Assembly (NCBI GenBank): GCA_907163375.1
Contig: CAJQUW010011027.1
Coordinates: forward strand, 1 to 64,000
Origin: Prostheceraeus crozeri
Lineage: Eukaryota > Platyhelminthes > Polycladida > Euryleptidae
DNA length: 64,000 nt
Reading direction: 5' to 3'
Part shown: piece by piece, positions 17,637-25,007 of the stretch
Layout of the letters: each line of letters starts with the position of its first letter
How positions within the stretch are numbered: the stretch's first letter is position 1
The notes under the pieces: model-generated
Told to the model about the DNA's origin: nothing
Database searches by the model: none
The model's input: the letters and a program-made list of their open reading frames with translations, nothing else
Program-made: the position numbers and the translations under genes

Positions 17637-18913
17637 TAACGATTATACTGAAGAATCACGTCACGATACTTTGTAATTTCAATATTTGAATCGAAGACTG
17701 CATAAATTAATACATTGATCGTCTCAGGTAGTGTTCTTTTGAACGTCAAATCCAAACGAATATTATGAGGCACGTTCGCTTGACGATAGGGTGCACTAAT
17801 ATCGCTGTCAGCAGTCAAATCAAATGCATAAATAGTATATCCACTCTTAAACTCTTTCATAGTCAGTCCGTTGGTATCATCCGTATTGTAAAAGCCAAAG
17901 ACATCCATAAAATCAACATAACTGCGCATAAATTGATCCGAAGCAAAATCTGGTTTGTAGGGTGGACCAGGATGACTCACACCATTAACACGTAAAGCAA
18001 TTTCACTTAACTGATTGTGTTTAAAATTGAAAGGATTCTTCTTTATATTACCATTAAATGCATCATTTTCAACCATTGCCACCATGAGGAGCTTCGGTGC
18101 TTCCGATGGAAAGAGGCCATCTTTCATGAAACTCTTTTGATCTTTCGGAATTGTAAAGGTGAGAAGCTTTGTATGCTGAACGGGGTAAATGGCATTTTGG
18201 CGGTTAAGACCTTCAGCATGCCCTCTAATGACACTTGGATTCGGTACTACTCGACGAATGTAAAGTGCAATATCTTCCACATGAATTCTAAAATTGTCAA
18301 CTTTAGCAAATGCATTCAGCGCAAATTCAGGCTTATTCAATGTCAGCTTGAGTCGCATGCTGGTATTACAGAGTAAAAACTTTGACTGTCTAAAGAAGTC
18401 TAAATTCAGCGGACCATATAGCTGACATACTCTACTATCTTTAATCATAGCAGATCGCTTTACAAAGCCGCTGTTTGTTTCAACATCAAATTTTCCTGCT
18501 TCATCTCTGTACCATCCCATGGCTTCCATATGACTTTTTTGTGCTGCTGGATGAAACTGTGATACATGATTGAAATATGATTTATAGGGATAATCGCTTT
18601 GACCACCTTCCACCTGCTGCTCTCCAATCGTTAGAGAAACATCGCGAAGTAATGTAGTCAATGGTAAATTGTTCAGTCCAACTTTATGTGCATCGTCAAT
18701 AGCAGTTCCATCTGCTTGCTGAATTCTAAACCTCAAATCAAGCATCGCATAACTCAAATCTATGTAGTCATCACTACCACCAGGAATAACAAATTCAATG
18801 GGGCCAGCATTCTCAGCTGTTCGAGGATGATAATCTACAATACTTGAACTAAGAATATCTGTCTGTATGGCTTGTTGATCGAACAAACAAAAACCGGAAG
18901 TTTTACACTCCAT
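17636..18913 (-). CDS. Major capsid protein (double jelly-roll type, F54H12.2-like) of Polinton-1
   Basis: 425 codons. The sequence has the hallmarks of the F54H12.2-like family commonly found with Polintons: YHPRTAENAGPIEFVIPG near the start, DDYIDLSY, a QVEGGQSDYPYKSYF block, FTIPKDQ, NDAFNGNIKKNPFNFKH and the closing INVLIYAVFDSNIEI. I take it as the hexon-like capsid subunit. That structural identification comes from family knowledge, not from a fold computation. It is followed by the protease and preceded, two bases away, by the basic pVI-like gene, the usual morphogenesis order. The Polinton-2 copy differs at only about ten positions. Confidence 0.8.
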   Translation of the reverse strand: MECKTSGFCLFDQQAIQTDILSSSIVDYHPRTAENAGPIEFVIPGGSDDYIDLSYAMLDLRFRIQQADGTAIDDAHKVGLNNLPLTTLLRDVSLTIGEQQVEGGQSDYPYKSYFNHVSQFHPAAQKSHMEAMGWYRDEAGKFDVETNSGFVKRSAMIKDSRVCQLYGPLNLDFFRQSKFLLCNTSMRLKLTLNKPEFALNAFAKVDNFRIHVEDIALYIRRVVPNPSVIRGHAEGLNRQNAIYPVQHTKLLTFTIPKDQKSFMKDGLFPSEAPKLLMVAMVENDAFNGNIKKNPFNFKHNQLSEIALRVNGVSHPGPPYKPDFASDQFMRSYVDFMDVFGFYNTDDTNGLTMKEFKSGYTIYAFDLTADSDISAPYRQANVPHNIRLDLTFKRTLPETINVLIYAVFDSNIEITKYRDVILQYNR

Positions 18914-18915
18914 GA

Positions 18916-19371
18916 TTAGAAGTTATAGCAGCGTCGTCGTTTAGCGCCTGATGAATGATTAGAGCCTCTGCGACGTTTGCGTGAATGCCTTTTGACTGAA
19001 GATCGCACCTTACCAGCTCCGCGATGTTTCCTCCTTCCTTTTCTCATTCGTTTAGGTGATTTCTTTCCTTGAGTAACACCAGCAAAGGTCTGCTTCAATG
19101 TTTTTAAACCGCGTTCCTTCCCACGATTCAACAAACTGCTCTTAAAACTTCTACCTCTGGAAAGATCACTAGCAACATCACCAGCAAAGCCAACGGCATT
19201 ACTTAAAACATTTCGTTTTAAAGATCTACCGACATTGGATATGAGAGGTGCTACAACAGATTTCAGTGCACCAAGTATGCTACCTCCACGTTGGCGGCGA
19301 GCACCGATGTAAATTTGTCCTCCACCACTTACGTAGGAGGGTCGTGAATAAAATGAGGCAGTTGGATTCAT
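18916..19371 (-). CDS. Basic pVI/core-like virion protein of Polinton-1
   Basis: 151 codons. The N-terminus is glycine-rich (SGGGQIYIGARRQRGGS). Residues about 30-75 look amphipathic and mildly hydrophobic (ILGALKSVVAPLISNVGRSL, VGFAGDVASDL). The C-terminal half is extremely rich in Lys/Arg (HRKRRRGS-type runs). This layout matches the small Polinton protein compared with adenovirus pVI/core proteins, which link genome to capsid and may lyse membranes. It lies directly upstream of the capsid gene. Confidence 0.75.
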   Translation of the reverse strand: MNPTASFYSRPSYVSGGGQIYIGARRQRGGSILGALKSVVAPLISNVGRSLKRNVLSNAVGFAGDVASDLSRGRSFKSSLLNRGKERGLKTLKQTFAGVTQGKKSPKRMRKGRRKHRGAGKVRSSVKRHSRKRRRGSNHSSGAKRRRCYNF

Positions 19372-19412
19372 AGCTCAAACCCTAAACATTGTTAGTTACA
19401 ACTTTGCATGAA

Positions 19413-20501
19413 TCACTGTCGATCACTTAGATGAAAGATGTCGGCATGACGCATCCAAGAGTTCATACTTGAAGGATAACCAGTCCATTTAACAAGACAC
19501 CATTCTTCACCTTGCCGTTTTTTACATCGAATGATTTTCTCTACCAAATATGTTTCACTTTCAGTGACTACCTCAATCTCATCGCGGTAAAAGCTACCCT
19601 CAATTTCTTCATTATCGTAATCTTTCAACTTGTAGGTGGTCGGAGAGTCTTTTTGATTAATCCTTGATACTGTAAATACCTCCTCTGTCCAATTCGGGAG
19701 GTACCCTTTAGCAAAAACACTTTTCACTTTTGAGATACGAACTTTATCGCCAATTTTCACATCACTTTTCACATGAGTGCGTTTACGTTGGAATGATTCG
19801 CGCACTTTATCTACATTGTCAGCATTTACATCTACTGGTCTGAGTCCAATAGAACGATGGATAGAGTGATTGTAGGCATGGAGTGTATCTTGTAGAACCT
19901 TTGTCCAATTTTGTGTCAAGTTGGCAGTAAAATGTCGCCACAAGCGATTTTTTAATGTGCGATTAAAACGTTCAACGAGTGCAGCTTTATAAGCGCTCTT
20001 TACACTAAACAACTCAATGTCATGCCTCTCAAATAATCTTGTCACATGCTGATTTTCAAACTCTTTTCCTTGATCACTCTGAATTCTTTTTGGAATGCGA
20101 CCTTCTCGAAAAATTGTTTGGAATGCTTTTGCTACTCCTTTCCCTTCTTTAGTTTTTAAAGGTTGAGCCCACGCATAACGCGAGAAAATATCAATGACGG
20201 TTAAAATAAAATTATTGCCCGAGTTATGTTTTGAAATGGAGGCAACATCGCACAAATCTGCTTGCCACTGTTCATCGATGTCATGAACAATATAATGGCG
20301 GGTGCGGTACTTCTTTTTCGCTTGTTTGTGGAGTGTATAGGTAGCCTGACCCTTTAACCATCGTTTCACTTGTGATTGTGGAAGACCACTCGCTTTTGAT
20401 AATTTCTTGATAGATGCAAATCCTGCCGGATGTTTTACATCATAATAGATTGACTTCAAACGTTCAGTCGATGACGACTGACTCTTTTTCCTCCTTCTCA
20501 T
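19413..20501 (-). CDS. Retroviral-type integrase with chromodomain (Polinton-1)
   Basis: It inserts the element and makes the 6-bp duplication. The open frame extends to 20633, but the Met at 20501 (MRRRKKSQSS) is preferred, because upstream sequence overlaps the Cys-rich gene and looks like its shadow. Domains, numbered from 20633, are: an HTH-like region KKLSKASGLPQSQVKRWLKG (about 76-95); the DDE core with D126 (WQADLCD), D187 (IQSDQGKEF) and E221 (ALVERFNRTLK); an SH3-like region (VKIGDKVRISKVK); and a C-terminal chromodomain (YLVEKIIRCKK, WCLVKWTGYPSSMNSW). The chromodomain is typical of Polinton and chromovirus integrases and may guide insertion to marked chromatin. Confidence 0.93.
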   Translation of the reverse strand: MRRRKKSQSSSTERLKSIYYDVKHPAGFASIKKLSKASGLPQSQVKRWLKGQATYTLHKQAKKKYRTRHYIVHDIDEQWQADLCDVASISKHNSGNNFILTVIDIFSRYAWAQPLKTKEGKGVAKAFQTIFREGRIPKRIQSDQGKEFENQHVTRLFERHDIELFSVKSAYKAALVERFNRTLKNRLWRHFTANLTQNWTKVLQDTLHAYNHSIHRSIGLRPVDVNADNVDKVRESFQRKRTHVKSDVKIGDKVRISKVKSVFAKGYLPNWTEEVFTVSRINQKDSPTTYKLKDYDNEEIEGSFYRDEIEVVTESETYLVEKIIRCKKRQGEEWCLVKWTGYPSSMNSWMRHADIFHLSDRQ

Positions 20502-20679
20502 CTTTTTGTTTTCTTCCCTTTCTACATTTACAACAACTGCAGCATTTAGCTTTAGCGGTTTTGCGATCGTGTTCACATTGCTTAGGGGTTTCATTATGAG
20601 AGCTGGCGCAGCAAGTGCAAGTGACAACGACATTCACCTCTGGTGGCTCATTACATGGCAAGCAACACATCTGCTTCAT
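20464..20679 (-). CDS. Small Cys-rich protein overlapping the integrase 5' end
   Basis: 71 codons with 12 cysteines, in pairs and triplets (CCLPC, CTCC, CCSCCKC), and a charged C-terminus. It starts one base after the preceding stop, the tight spacing used by this whole cluster, and overlaps the integrase frame. It is open in the second Polinton (58703-58918) with two conservative changes. No family recognised. Metal binding is probable from composition. Confidence 0.55.
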   Translation of the reverse strand: MKQMCCLPCNEPPEVNVVVTCTCCASSHNETPKQCEHDRKTAKAKCCSCCKCRKGRKQKDEKEEKESVVID

Positions 20680-20680
20680 A

Positions 20681-21373
20681 TTAATAATCTGAGAACATGT
20701 ATTTCCTGGGAGGAGCTGTTTTACGTTTTCCTTTTACCAGTTTTAGTGGCGATGTAGATCTACGTCGAGTTCTTCCTCTTGTTTGCTTAGTGAGTGTGGG
20801 AGGGGATGTAGCGGGTGACGCCTTAAACCAATTTGTTGGCATTTTCATCGTCTGAAGCATTGGAGTAGTAGCCACTGTTGAATCAAGTTCTTTCAATGTC
20901 TCATTATTCAAAGCAAATTTTGGCACATTATGCTTTTTCAATAGTTTAAGAAAGTATGACCAACCAGGTGGAACATAGCCCTGACGGCGCTTTCTACGTG
21001 TCGCATACTGAATCAAGTCTTCATAACGTGAAGCATCAATCACTTTATTTTCATCTGTAATGATTTCTCCTCTATCATTTACATTGAGATGGGGCTCAAT
21101 ACTATTGAAAAGAGATATGGCATGTGCGCGAGATGCTAAAGGTGTAGCAGTCGATACAGAGTCACGCATCTTATTCTTCAAGTTTTTCAATTGCTCAACA
21201 GTTTCCGATTGTAATAATACAGCACGATGTGGATCTTTGATGTGAACATTTTGCTGATAATCTATTTCTTTCCTATACATTTGATTTGCAAGAGGTTGCT
21301 TTACTTGCTGCATGGCAGTCAATTGTACATATTCATCCTGAGGAATAACAATCATGCGAGAATAAGAACTCAT
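20681..21373 (-). CDS. Conserved Polinton protein of unknown function
   Basis: 230 codons. It opens MSSYSRMIVIPQDEYVQLTA and carries a central block YEDLIQYATRRKRRQGYVPPGWSYF followed by LLKKHNVPK, a pattern I associate with a recurrent unnamed Polinton gene next to the ATPase. The C-terminal quarter is basic and Ser/Thr/Pro-rich. It overlaps the ATPase stop by four bases (ATGA). No catalytic motif is seen. A structural or DNA-binding role is possible. Confidence 0.7.
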   Translation of the reverse strand: MSSYSRMIVIPQDEYVQLTAMQQVKQPLANQMYRKEIDYQQNVHIKDPHRAVLLQSETVEQLKNLKNKMRDSVSTATPLASRAHAISLFNSIEPHLNVNDRGEIITDENKVIDASRYEDLIQYATRRKRRQGYVPPGWSYFLKLLKKHNVPKFALNNETLKELDSTVATTPMLQTMKMPTNWFKASPATSPPTLTKQTRGRTRRRSTSPLKLVKGKRKTAPPRKYMFSDY

Positions 21374-22035
21374 AGTTTGTAGATAATCATGGGAGTTTTC
21401 AAAATATCACTTCGAAATCTAAATTCTTCCGGACACTCTTGCGTAAAGTCAATGAATAAGTAACCGTATGGTTTTTCAGTAGCTGCTTGAAAAATTTCAA
21501 TTAAGGCTTTTGATCCTCTGGGTGCAACTTGTCGCGCTAAAATTTCAAATTGACTTTTATCTCGCGGATTCTTGAAAATAGCATAATAGTGTGTATTCAG
21601 GTTTCGTGTACGAGCTTCTTTTCCATCAGGAAACAAATTTTGTGTAATATAGATGATAAAACACCTTTTATGGTGTGCTGCGCGAGTAAACATATCTGTA
21701 ACATCTTTTGAATTCTTACTTTCTTTTAATAAATCATCCAATACAACAACATCATTAGACTGAAGTTTATCCACTGGAATAATTCCTTCATGTCGAATAA
21801 AGTTGCGACTTTGCAATTCCTGAAACAGCGACGGTTGATAAATACCATAACACCAAATCACTCGATTGATAGGTTCCTTAAACAACTCCCTTCTTTTATC
21901 CAATAAATTCAGCGTGAAAACAGTTTTACCTGCATGAGATGGACCTGATACAGTCAGAACTTTATCACATTGAAGTCTGAAATCCATTTTATTACTTTGA
22001 GATTCAACATTTGCATAATTAACGCTTAGAGCCAA
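21370..22035 (-). CDS. FtsK/A32-like genome-packaging ATPase of Polinton-1
   Basis: 221 codons. Walker A GPSHAGKT lies at residues 31-38, followed by VFTLNLL. Walker B VVVLDDLLKE lies at about 97-106. A sensor-like YITQNLF comes after it, and ARTRNLNTHYYAIFKNPRDKSQ is typical of the family. The protein should pump DNA into preformed capsids. It overlaps both neighbours by a few bases. Confidence 0.93.
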   Translation of the reverse strand: MALSVNYANVESQSNKMDFRLQCDKVLTVSGPSHAGKTVFTLNLLDKRRELFKEPINRVIWCYGIYQPSLFQELQSRNFIRHEGIIPVDKLQSNDVVVLDDLLKESKNSKDVTDMFTRAAHHKRCFIIYITQNLFPDGKEARTRNLNTHYYAIFKNPRDKSQFEILARQVAPRGSKALIEIFQAATEKPYGYLFIDFTQECPEEFRFRSDILKTPMIIYKL

Positions 22036-22375
22036 AGATATTTCCCAATAGGTTGCCCACGGCAGGAGCTATCATTGGAAGTATTGCTGAAAGGAAACCG
22101 CCCTTTTGTGTTAGAGTTTTCCTCTTTCTTTGAAGGGCGACTTTAGGATTGGAGATGAAACGCAATTTTGTAGCATATCGCTTAAGTAACTTTCGTTGTT
22201 TTGGCGCTAATTTCTTCGTCCTCAACTTCCTCACATGAGAAATAATTTCACAAATGAATTTATCGTTAGCATGTCGTATAGCATTGTATCGCTGATTTGC
22301 TTTCATTCGTCGGAGAGCTTGAATGGCTGAAGAAAACTTTTGACTTTTACGTTTCGTCATTTTACGTTTCGCCAT
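22019..22375 (-). CDS. Small basic core-like protein of Polinton-1
   Basis: 118 codons with Lys/Arg throughout. It is helical (RKLLKRYATKLRFI) and ends in KTLTQKGGFLSAILPMIAPAVGNLLG, a Gly-rich hydrophobic tail that recurs in Polinton genes placed just before the ATPase. This resembles adenovirus core/pX-like proteins that condense DNA. It overlaps the ATPase start by 17 bases. The Polinton-2 copy is slightly longer at its basic N-terminus because of a short tandem duplication. Confidence 0.72.
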   Translation of the reverse strand: MAKRKMTKRKSQKFSSAIQALRRMKANQRYNAIRHANDKFICEIISHVRKLRTKKLAPKQRKLLKRYATKLRFISNPKVALQRKRKTLTQKGGFLSAILPMIAPAVGNLLGNIFGSKR

Positions 22376-22426
22376 TTTCCGTGTTAGTCTTTGCTAAAAC
22401 CTATCTTTACCACATTTGCATAGGTA

Positions 22427-22756
22427 CTAACTATTGCGACATAAGTGACACTCGAAATGAGCAATATCACAGTGGTAACATTGGCAAAGTTGAATGCAAT
22501 TACGTATGAAACAGCGTTGACAAAAAGCATGCTTACATCTCTTGAAGATGCGCTTTTCATTTCCATCCTTTCGCTTACATACATCACAACACATAGTTTC
22601 ACCGTTACTGATGTCTATAGCAAGTCTTTTTGAAGATATGAATTTGCTAGCCTTTTCTAAATAATAGACGCATGTACAGAAGGAATATACTTCGAGAGTG
22701 AGCAGACATAGCTCGAAAACCAGTTGTGCTACAATCAAGTACCACTGCATTTTCAA
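22427..22756 (-). CDS. Membrane-anchored RING-like protein of Polinton-1
   Basis: 109 codons. Residues 4-32 form one hydrophobic segment, fitting a signal anchor. Residues 57-96 hold a RING-type ligand series: C57-x2-C60, C74-x-H76-x2-C79-x2-C82, then C91/C93 and C96. RING proteins of viruses often act as ubiquitin ligases against host receptors or restriction factors. The start overlaps the preceding stop (ATGA). The corresponding Polinton-2 gene reads 123 codons. The RING assignment is by ligand spacing only. Confidence 0.62.
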   Translation of the reverse strand: MKMQWYLIVAQLVFELCLLTLEVYSFCTCVYYLEKASKFISSKRLAIDISNGETMCCDVCKRKDGNEKRIFKRCKHAFCQRCFIRNCIQLCQCYHCDIAHFECHLCRNS

Positions 22757-23163
22757 TTTTTCTTTATGGAAAGTTGAATGTGAATATCTGAAATCGCTTC
22801 AATCACTAGACTGCTACCATGATGGTTAAATGCGTTAAGACGTTCAGCAATTTTTATCATATGTCTTTTAAAAAATTCTTCGGGGTGATCTACCACTTCC
22901 ATTGAATAAGAAGCAAAATGGAAAGAGCGACTTTCCACCTCTTCCTTTCCAAAATGACTAAACTTAATTTTCGCAACTAATCGCGCCATGATAATGCTAT
23001 CAGAGAATGTATTCATTAACTCTAGAAATAGAGTGCTAGCATCATCGACCACTGCTTCGATGTCGGTCTCATCTTTATGAAATTTTATCACATAATCTTG
23101 AACAGCTCCTTTTAAACTTTGCCTATGAAAACGTAATGTTCCGCAGTCGTTTGAGAAAGACAT
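22753..23163 (-). CDS. Stand-alone homolog of the polymerase N-terminal module
   Basis: 136 codons. Residues about 60-135 (KFSHFGKEEVE, FHFASYSMEVVDHPEEFFKR, LNAFNHHGSSLVIEAISDI) align in order with polymerase residues about 160-235 (KYVKIDHHTG, FHIPSSPATEVVDYESWINF, LNIDKFNERDSGLIFDGIES). The element thus has the same module free and fused to its polymerase. Function unknown. A replication accessory or dimerisation role is inferred. Confidence 0.65.
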   Translation of the reverse strand: MSFSNDCGTLRFHRQSLKGAVQDYVIKFHKDETDIEAVVDDASTLFLELMNTFSDSIIMARLVAKIKFSHFGKEEVESRSFHFASYSMEVVDHPEEFFKRHMIKIAERLNAFNHHGSSLVIEAISDIHIQLSIKKN

Positions 23164-23250
23164 GATCGCCCTTTATCTAACCCATCCATTGCATGAAAAC
23201 AACAACTCTTCTCATAGTAACATTTATTGAATAATGGTAACAAGCATTCA

Positions 23251-23799
23251 TTATAAATCAATGGTTTGAAAGAGATAAAATAGATACAGCTGATAACTAT
23301 CATATAGCGAGCAATGATAACCATACAGGACTTTGGCAGTGTTGAGGTAAGGAGGAAAGAAGCATTGGTTATGAACGTAGCTACTACAACGAACAGACAA
23401 AATAGGAACACACAAATCCTTAAAACGTTTCGTAACTTCATGATAATGTTGATTCACTCTACTATCCCAAGGCGGGAGCAAAATATCATCAATGATTAGA
23501 TTGGGAAATACTTTCCTCTCCTTACCAGGATTATTACAAAAGATGCGTATAACATTGAAAGCAGCTAACCATCGTTTAAAGTCAATAAGAAGAGCACTTT
23601 CACAAGAAAAGCCATAGTCTTGCAAATATTTCAGATTAAGTCCATGAATGTGTTTTCTCGCCCATTGATCAACATTGGGATCGCAGTTGGCATGATGATG
23701 ATAGACACTAACAATCTGATATGTCCAATTGTTCATAGCAATAGCACTGAGCTCCTGTACAGGTTCACCCTCACAATCCATAAAAATGATGATAGAAGC
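23251..23799 (-). CDS. DEDDh-type exonuclease-like protein of Polinton-1
   Basis: The open frame from the Met at 23781 is 176 codons. It begins MDCEGEPVQELSAIAM, an exo I D-x-E motif that should sit at the end of a first beta strand. A good splice acceptor (CCGTTTTAG) ends at 23800, and the exon after it would supply that hydrophobic strand if joined to an upstream start-codon exon. Later blocks are HIHGLNLKYLQDYGF, IFCNNPGKER and the exo III-like HCSLYD (H156, D161; HxAxxD pattern). Members of this family accompany Polintons, but their substrate is not known to me. A 3'-5' DNA or RNA nuclease is inferred. A minus-strand AATAAA lies just downstream, near 23230. Confidence 0.68.
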   Translation of the reverse strand, partial: ASIIIFMDCEGEPVQELSAIAMNNWTYQIVSVYHHHANCDPNVDQWARKHIHGLNLKYLQDYGFSCESALLIDFKRWLAAFNVIRIFCNNPGKERKVFPNLIIDDILLPPWDSRVNQHYHEVTKRFKDLCVPILSVRCSSYVHNQCFFPPYLNTAKVLYGYHCSLYDSYQLYLFYLFQTIDL

Positions 23800-23833
23800 C
23801 TAAAACGGAAAATTACACATCTAAGGAAACGTT

Positions 23834-24082
23834 CTATAACATATTACAAAATGAAGAATTACATCGATGCTTTTCACGACAAAATACACAAATGATATGA
23901 TGGCAACGAAGAAGTAAAATGTATCTAATAAGACCACGTCTACGACACTCAAAGCACATAAGCGAATTGTCATAGGGTAGAGTTAGGAAAGGACTAGCAA
24001 TTCTCCTTCTTTGATTTGCGTTTTGATGTAGCATTCTTCTCCGACTTGCGCTTCGTACCACTGCTGTTAAGGATTTGATCAA
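23834..24082 (-). CDS. Small RING-like zinc protein of Polinton-1
   Basis: The open frame is 82 codons, but the first half is basic and overlaps the next gene, so the start may be the internal Met at 23959 (MCFECRRRG), giving 41 codons. Ligand series: CFEC, then LRCHHIICVFC, then HRCNSSFC, a compact RING- or treble-clef-like pattern. It is conserved in Polinton-2 (55280-55528). It is the second RING-like protein of the element. Confidence 0.5.
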   Translation of the reverse strand: MIKSLTAVVRSASRRRMLHQNANQRRRIASPFLTLPYDNSLMCFECRRRGLIRYILLLRCHHIICVFCREKHRCNSSFCNML

Positions 24083-24769
24083 TTATGTCGTCCACGTTGG
24101 GTGGTTTCGGAATATATAGGATGGATTCCATATGCATGGAGAGAGAGGCTATTTTATTATCTTTGTGTCGACCATAATATAGCCCATTCACTTTGAAAAG
24201 GATATCCCAAGTACCTTCTCCGAGCTCATCGCATCTGATGGGTATTGACTGATCTCCATCCTTCTTATAGTAAGTACACCAATGTGATACCGGTAGGCAA
24301 ATGTGATTACCATCCCAAATCTTTCTATAGGGAGTATCCTTGTCATCTCTCGCCTTCCACTCTTGAGCAAGGGGAGTAGGAATGTCCATATTTAATGTCA
24401 CGTACTCCTCAATAATATCAAGTTGGTGGCGAATGTACGGACTCACGGGGATCAGTATGTAGTCCCCATACTGATTGTGCATTATCTTGACATCCGTGGA
24501 AGGGAGCATTCCCGTTTGGAGTACTACGCTATGATCATCATAACGCAAGGCTTGTTTAAATTTACGCTGAAGCGGTGTAGGATTATGTACCTTGGATGTT
24601 TCTTCCACTGGCCTCAGTTGTAGATGATCTGACCGTAGCGAACCTTGTATCGTTTGACCGCCATTTTGTCCTACTAGTGCAGCAGATGGAGTAGATGCCT
24701 GAAAATGAAAAAAGATTGTATTAAGTTTACGTTCAAGGGAGGAGAGGGAGGGAAGTAGCGACTTACCAT
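23994..24769 (-). CDS. Polinton-1 protein with start-codon intron, unknown function
   Basis: The main exon ends at 23994. A consensus acceptor (TTTTCAG) at 24699-24700 and a donor GTAAGT directly after the ATG at 24767-24769 suggest a three-base first coding exon and a 66-bp intron. The body (VLQTGMLPSTDVKIM, YGDYILIPVSPYIRHQLDII, GTWDILFKVNGLYYGRH) looks beta-rich, with a basic KRKSEKN-type tail. I do not recognise it. A nucleic-acid-binding protein is a guess. It has its own TATA promoter of the shared type and heads the long minus-strand gene cluster. Confidence 0.65.
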
Positions 24770-24935
24770 TTTAGTTGGATAATAGAACAGGGAACTAGAG
24801 AGAGAGAAAATGTGCGTCCGTCACTCGTATGATTCAACGATGGAATGATTCTCACTGTGGAAGGCTCGCTATTTATACAGAAATGCTTGATTCTCATTGG
24901 ATGATGATCCTCATTGGACAATAACATCAAGCTGA
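24767..24935 (-). promoter_or_regulatory. Promoter heading the minus-strand gene cluster
   Basis: Reading on the minus strand, two CCAAT boxes lie within 24890-24925, TATAAAT at 24871-24877 and the leader GAATCATACGAGTGACGG from 24835, again 42 bp after the TATA start. A TC-rich run leads to ATG followed by GTAAGT. The layout matches the polymerase promoter at 8470-8630, although the genes differ. Confidence 0.75.
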
Positions 24936-25007
24936 TTCCAAATCTGAAATCCGTTTTCCCATCCGAGCCTTCGTTTTGAAGCTACAGCCCAAAACGTCCC
25001 AAATTCT

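Noticed and set aside
18017-18376. 119-codon frame antisense to the capsid gene, also present at 61006-61365
   Set aside because: Its conservation follows from the conserved capsid coding strand, and it has no domain or promoter context.
20502-20633. N-terminal 44 codons of the longest integrase frame
   Set aside because: They overlap the Cys-rich gene out of frame and have low-complexity Ala/Leu/Val content. The Met at 20501 is a better start.
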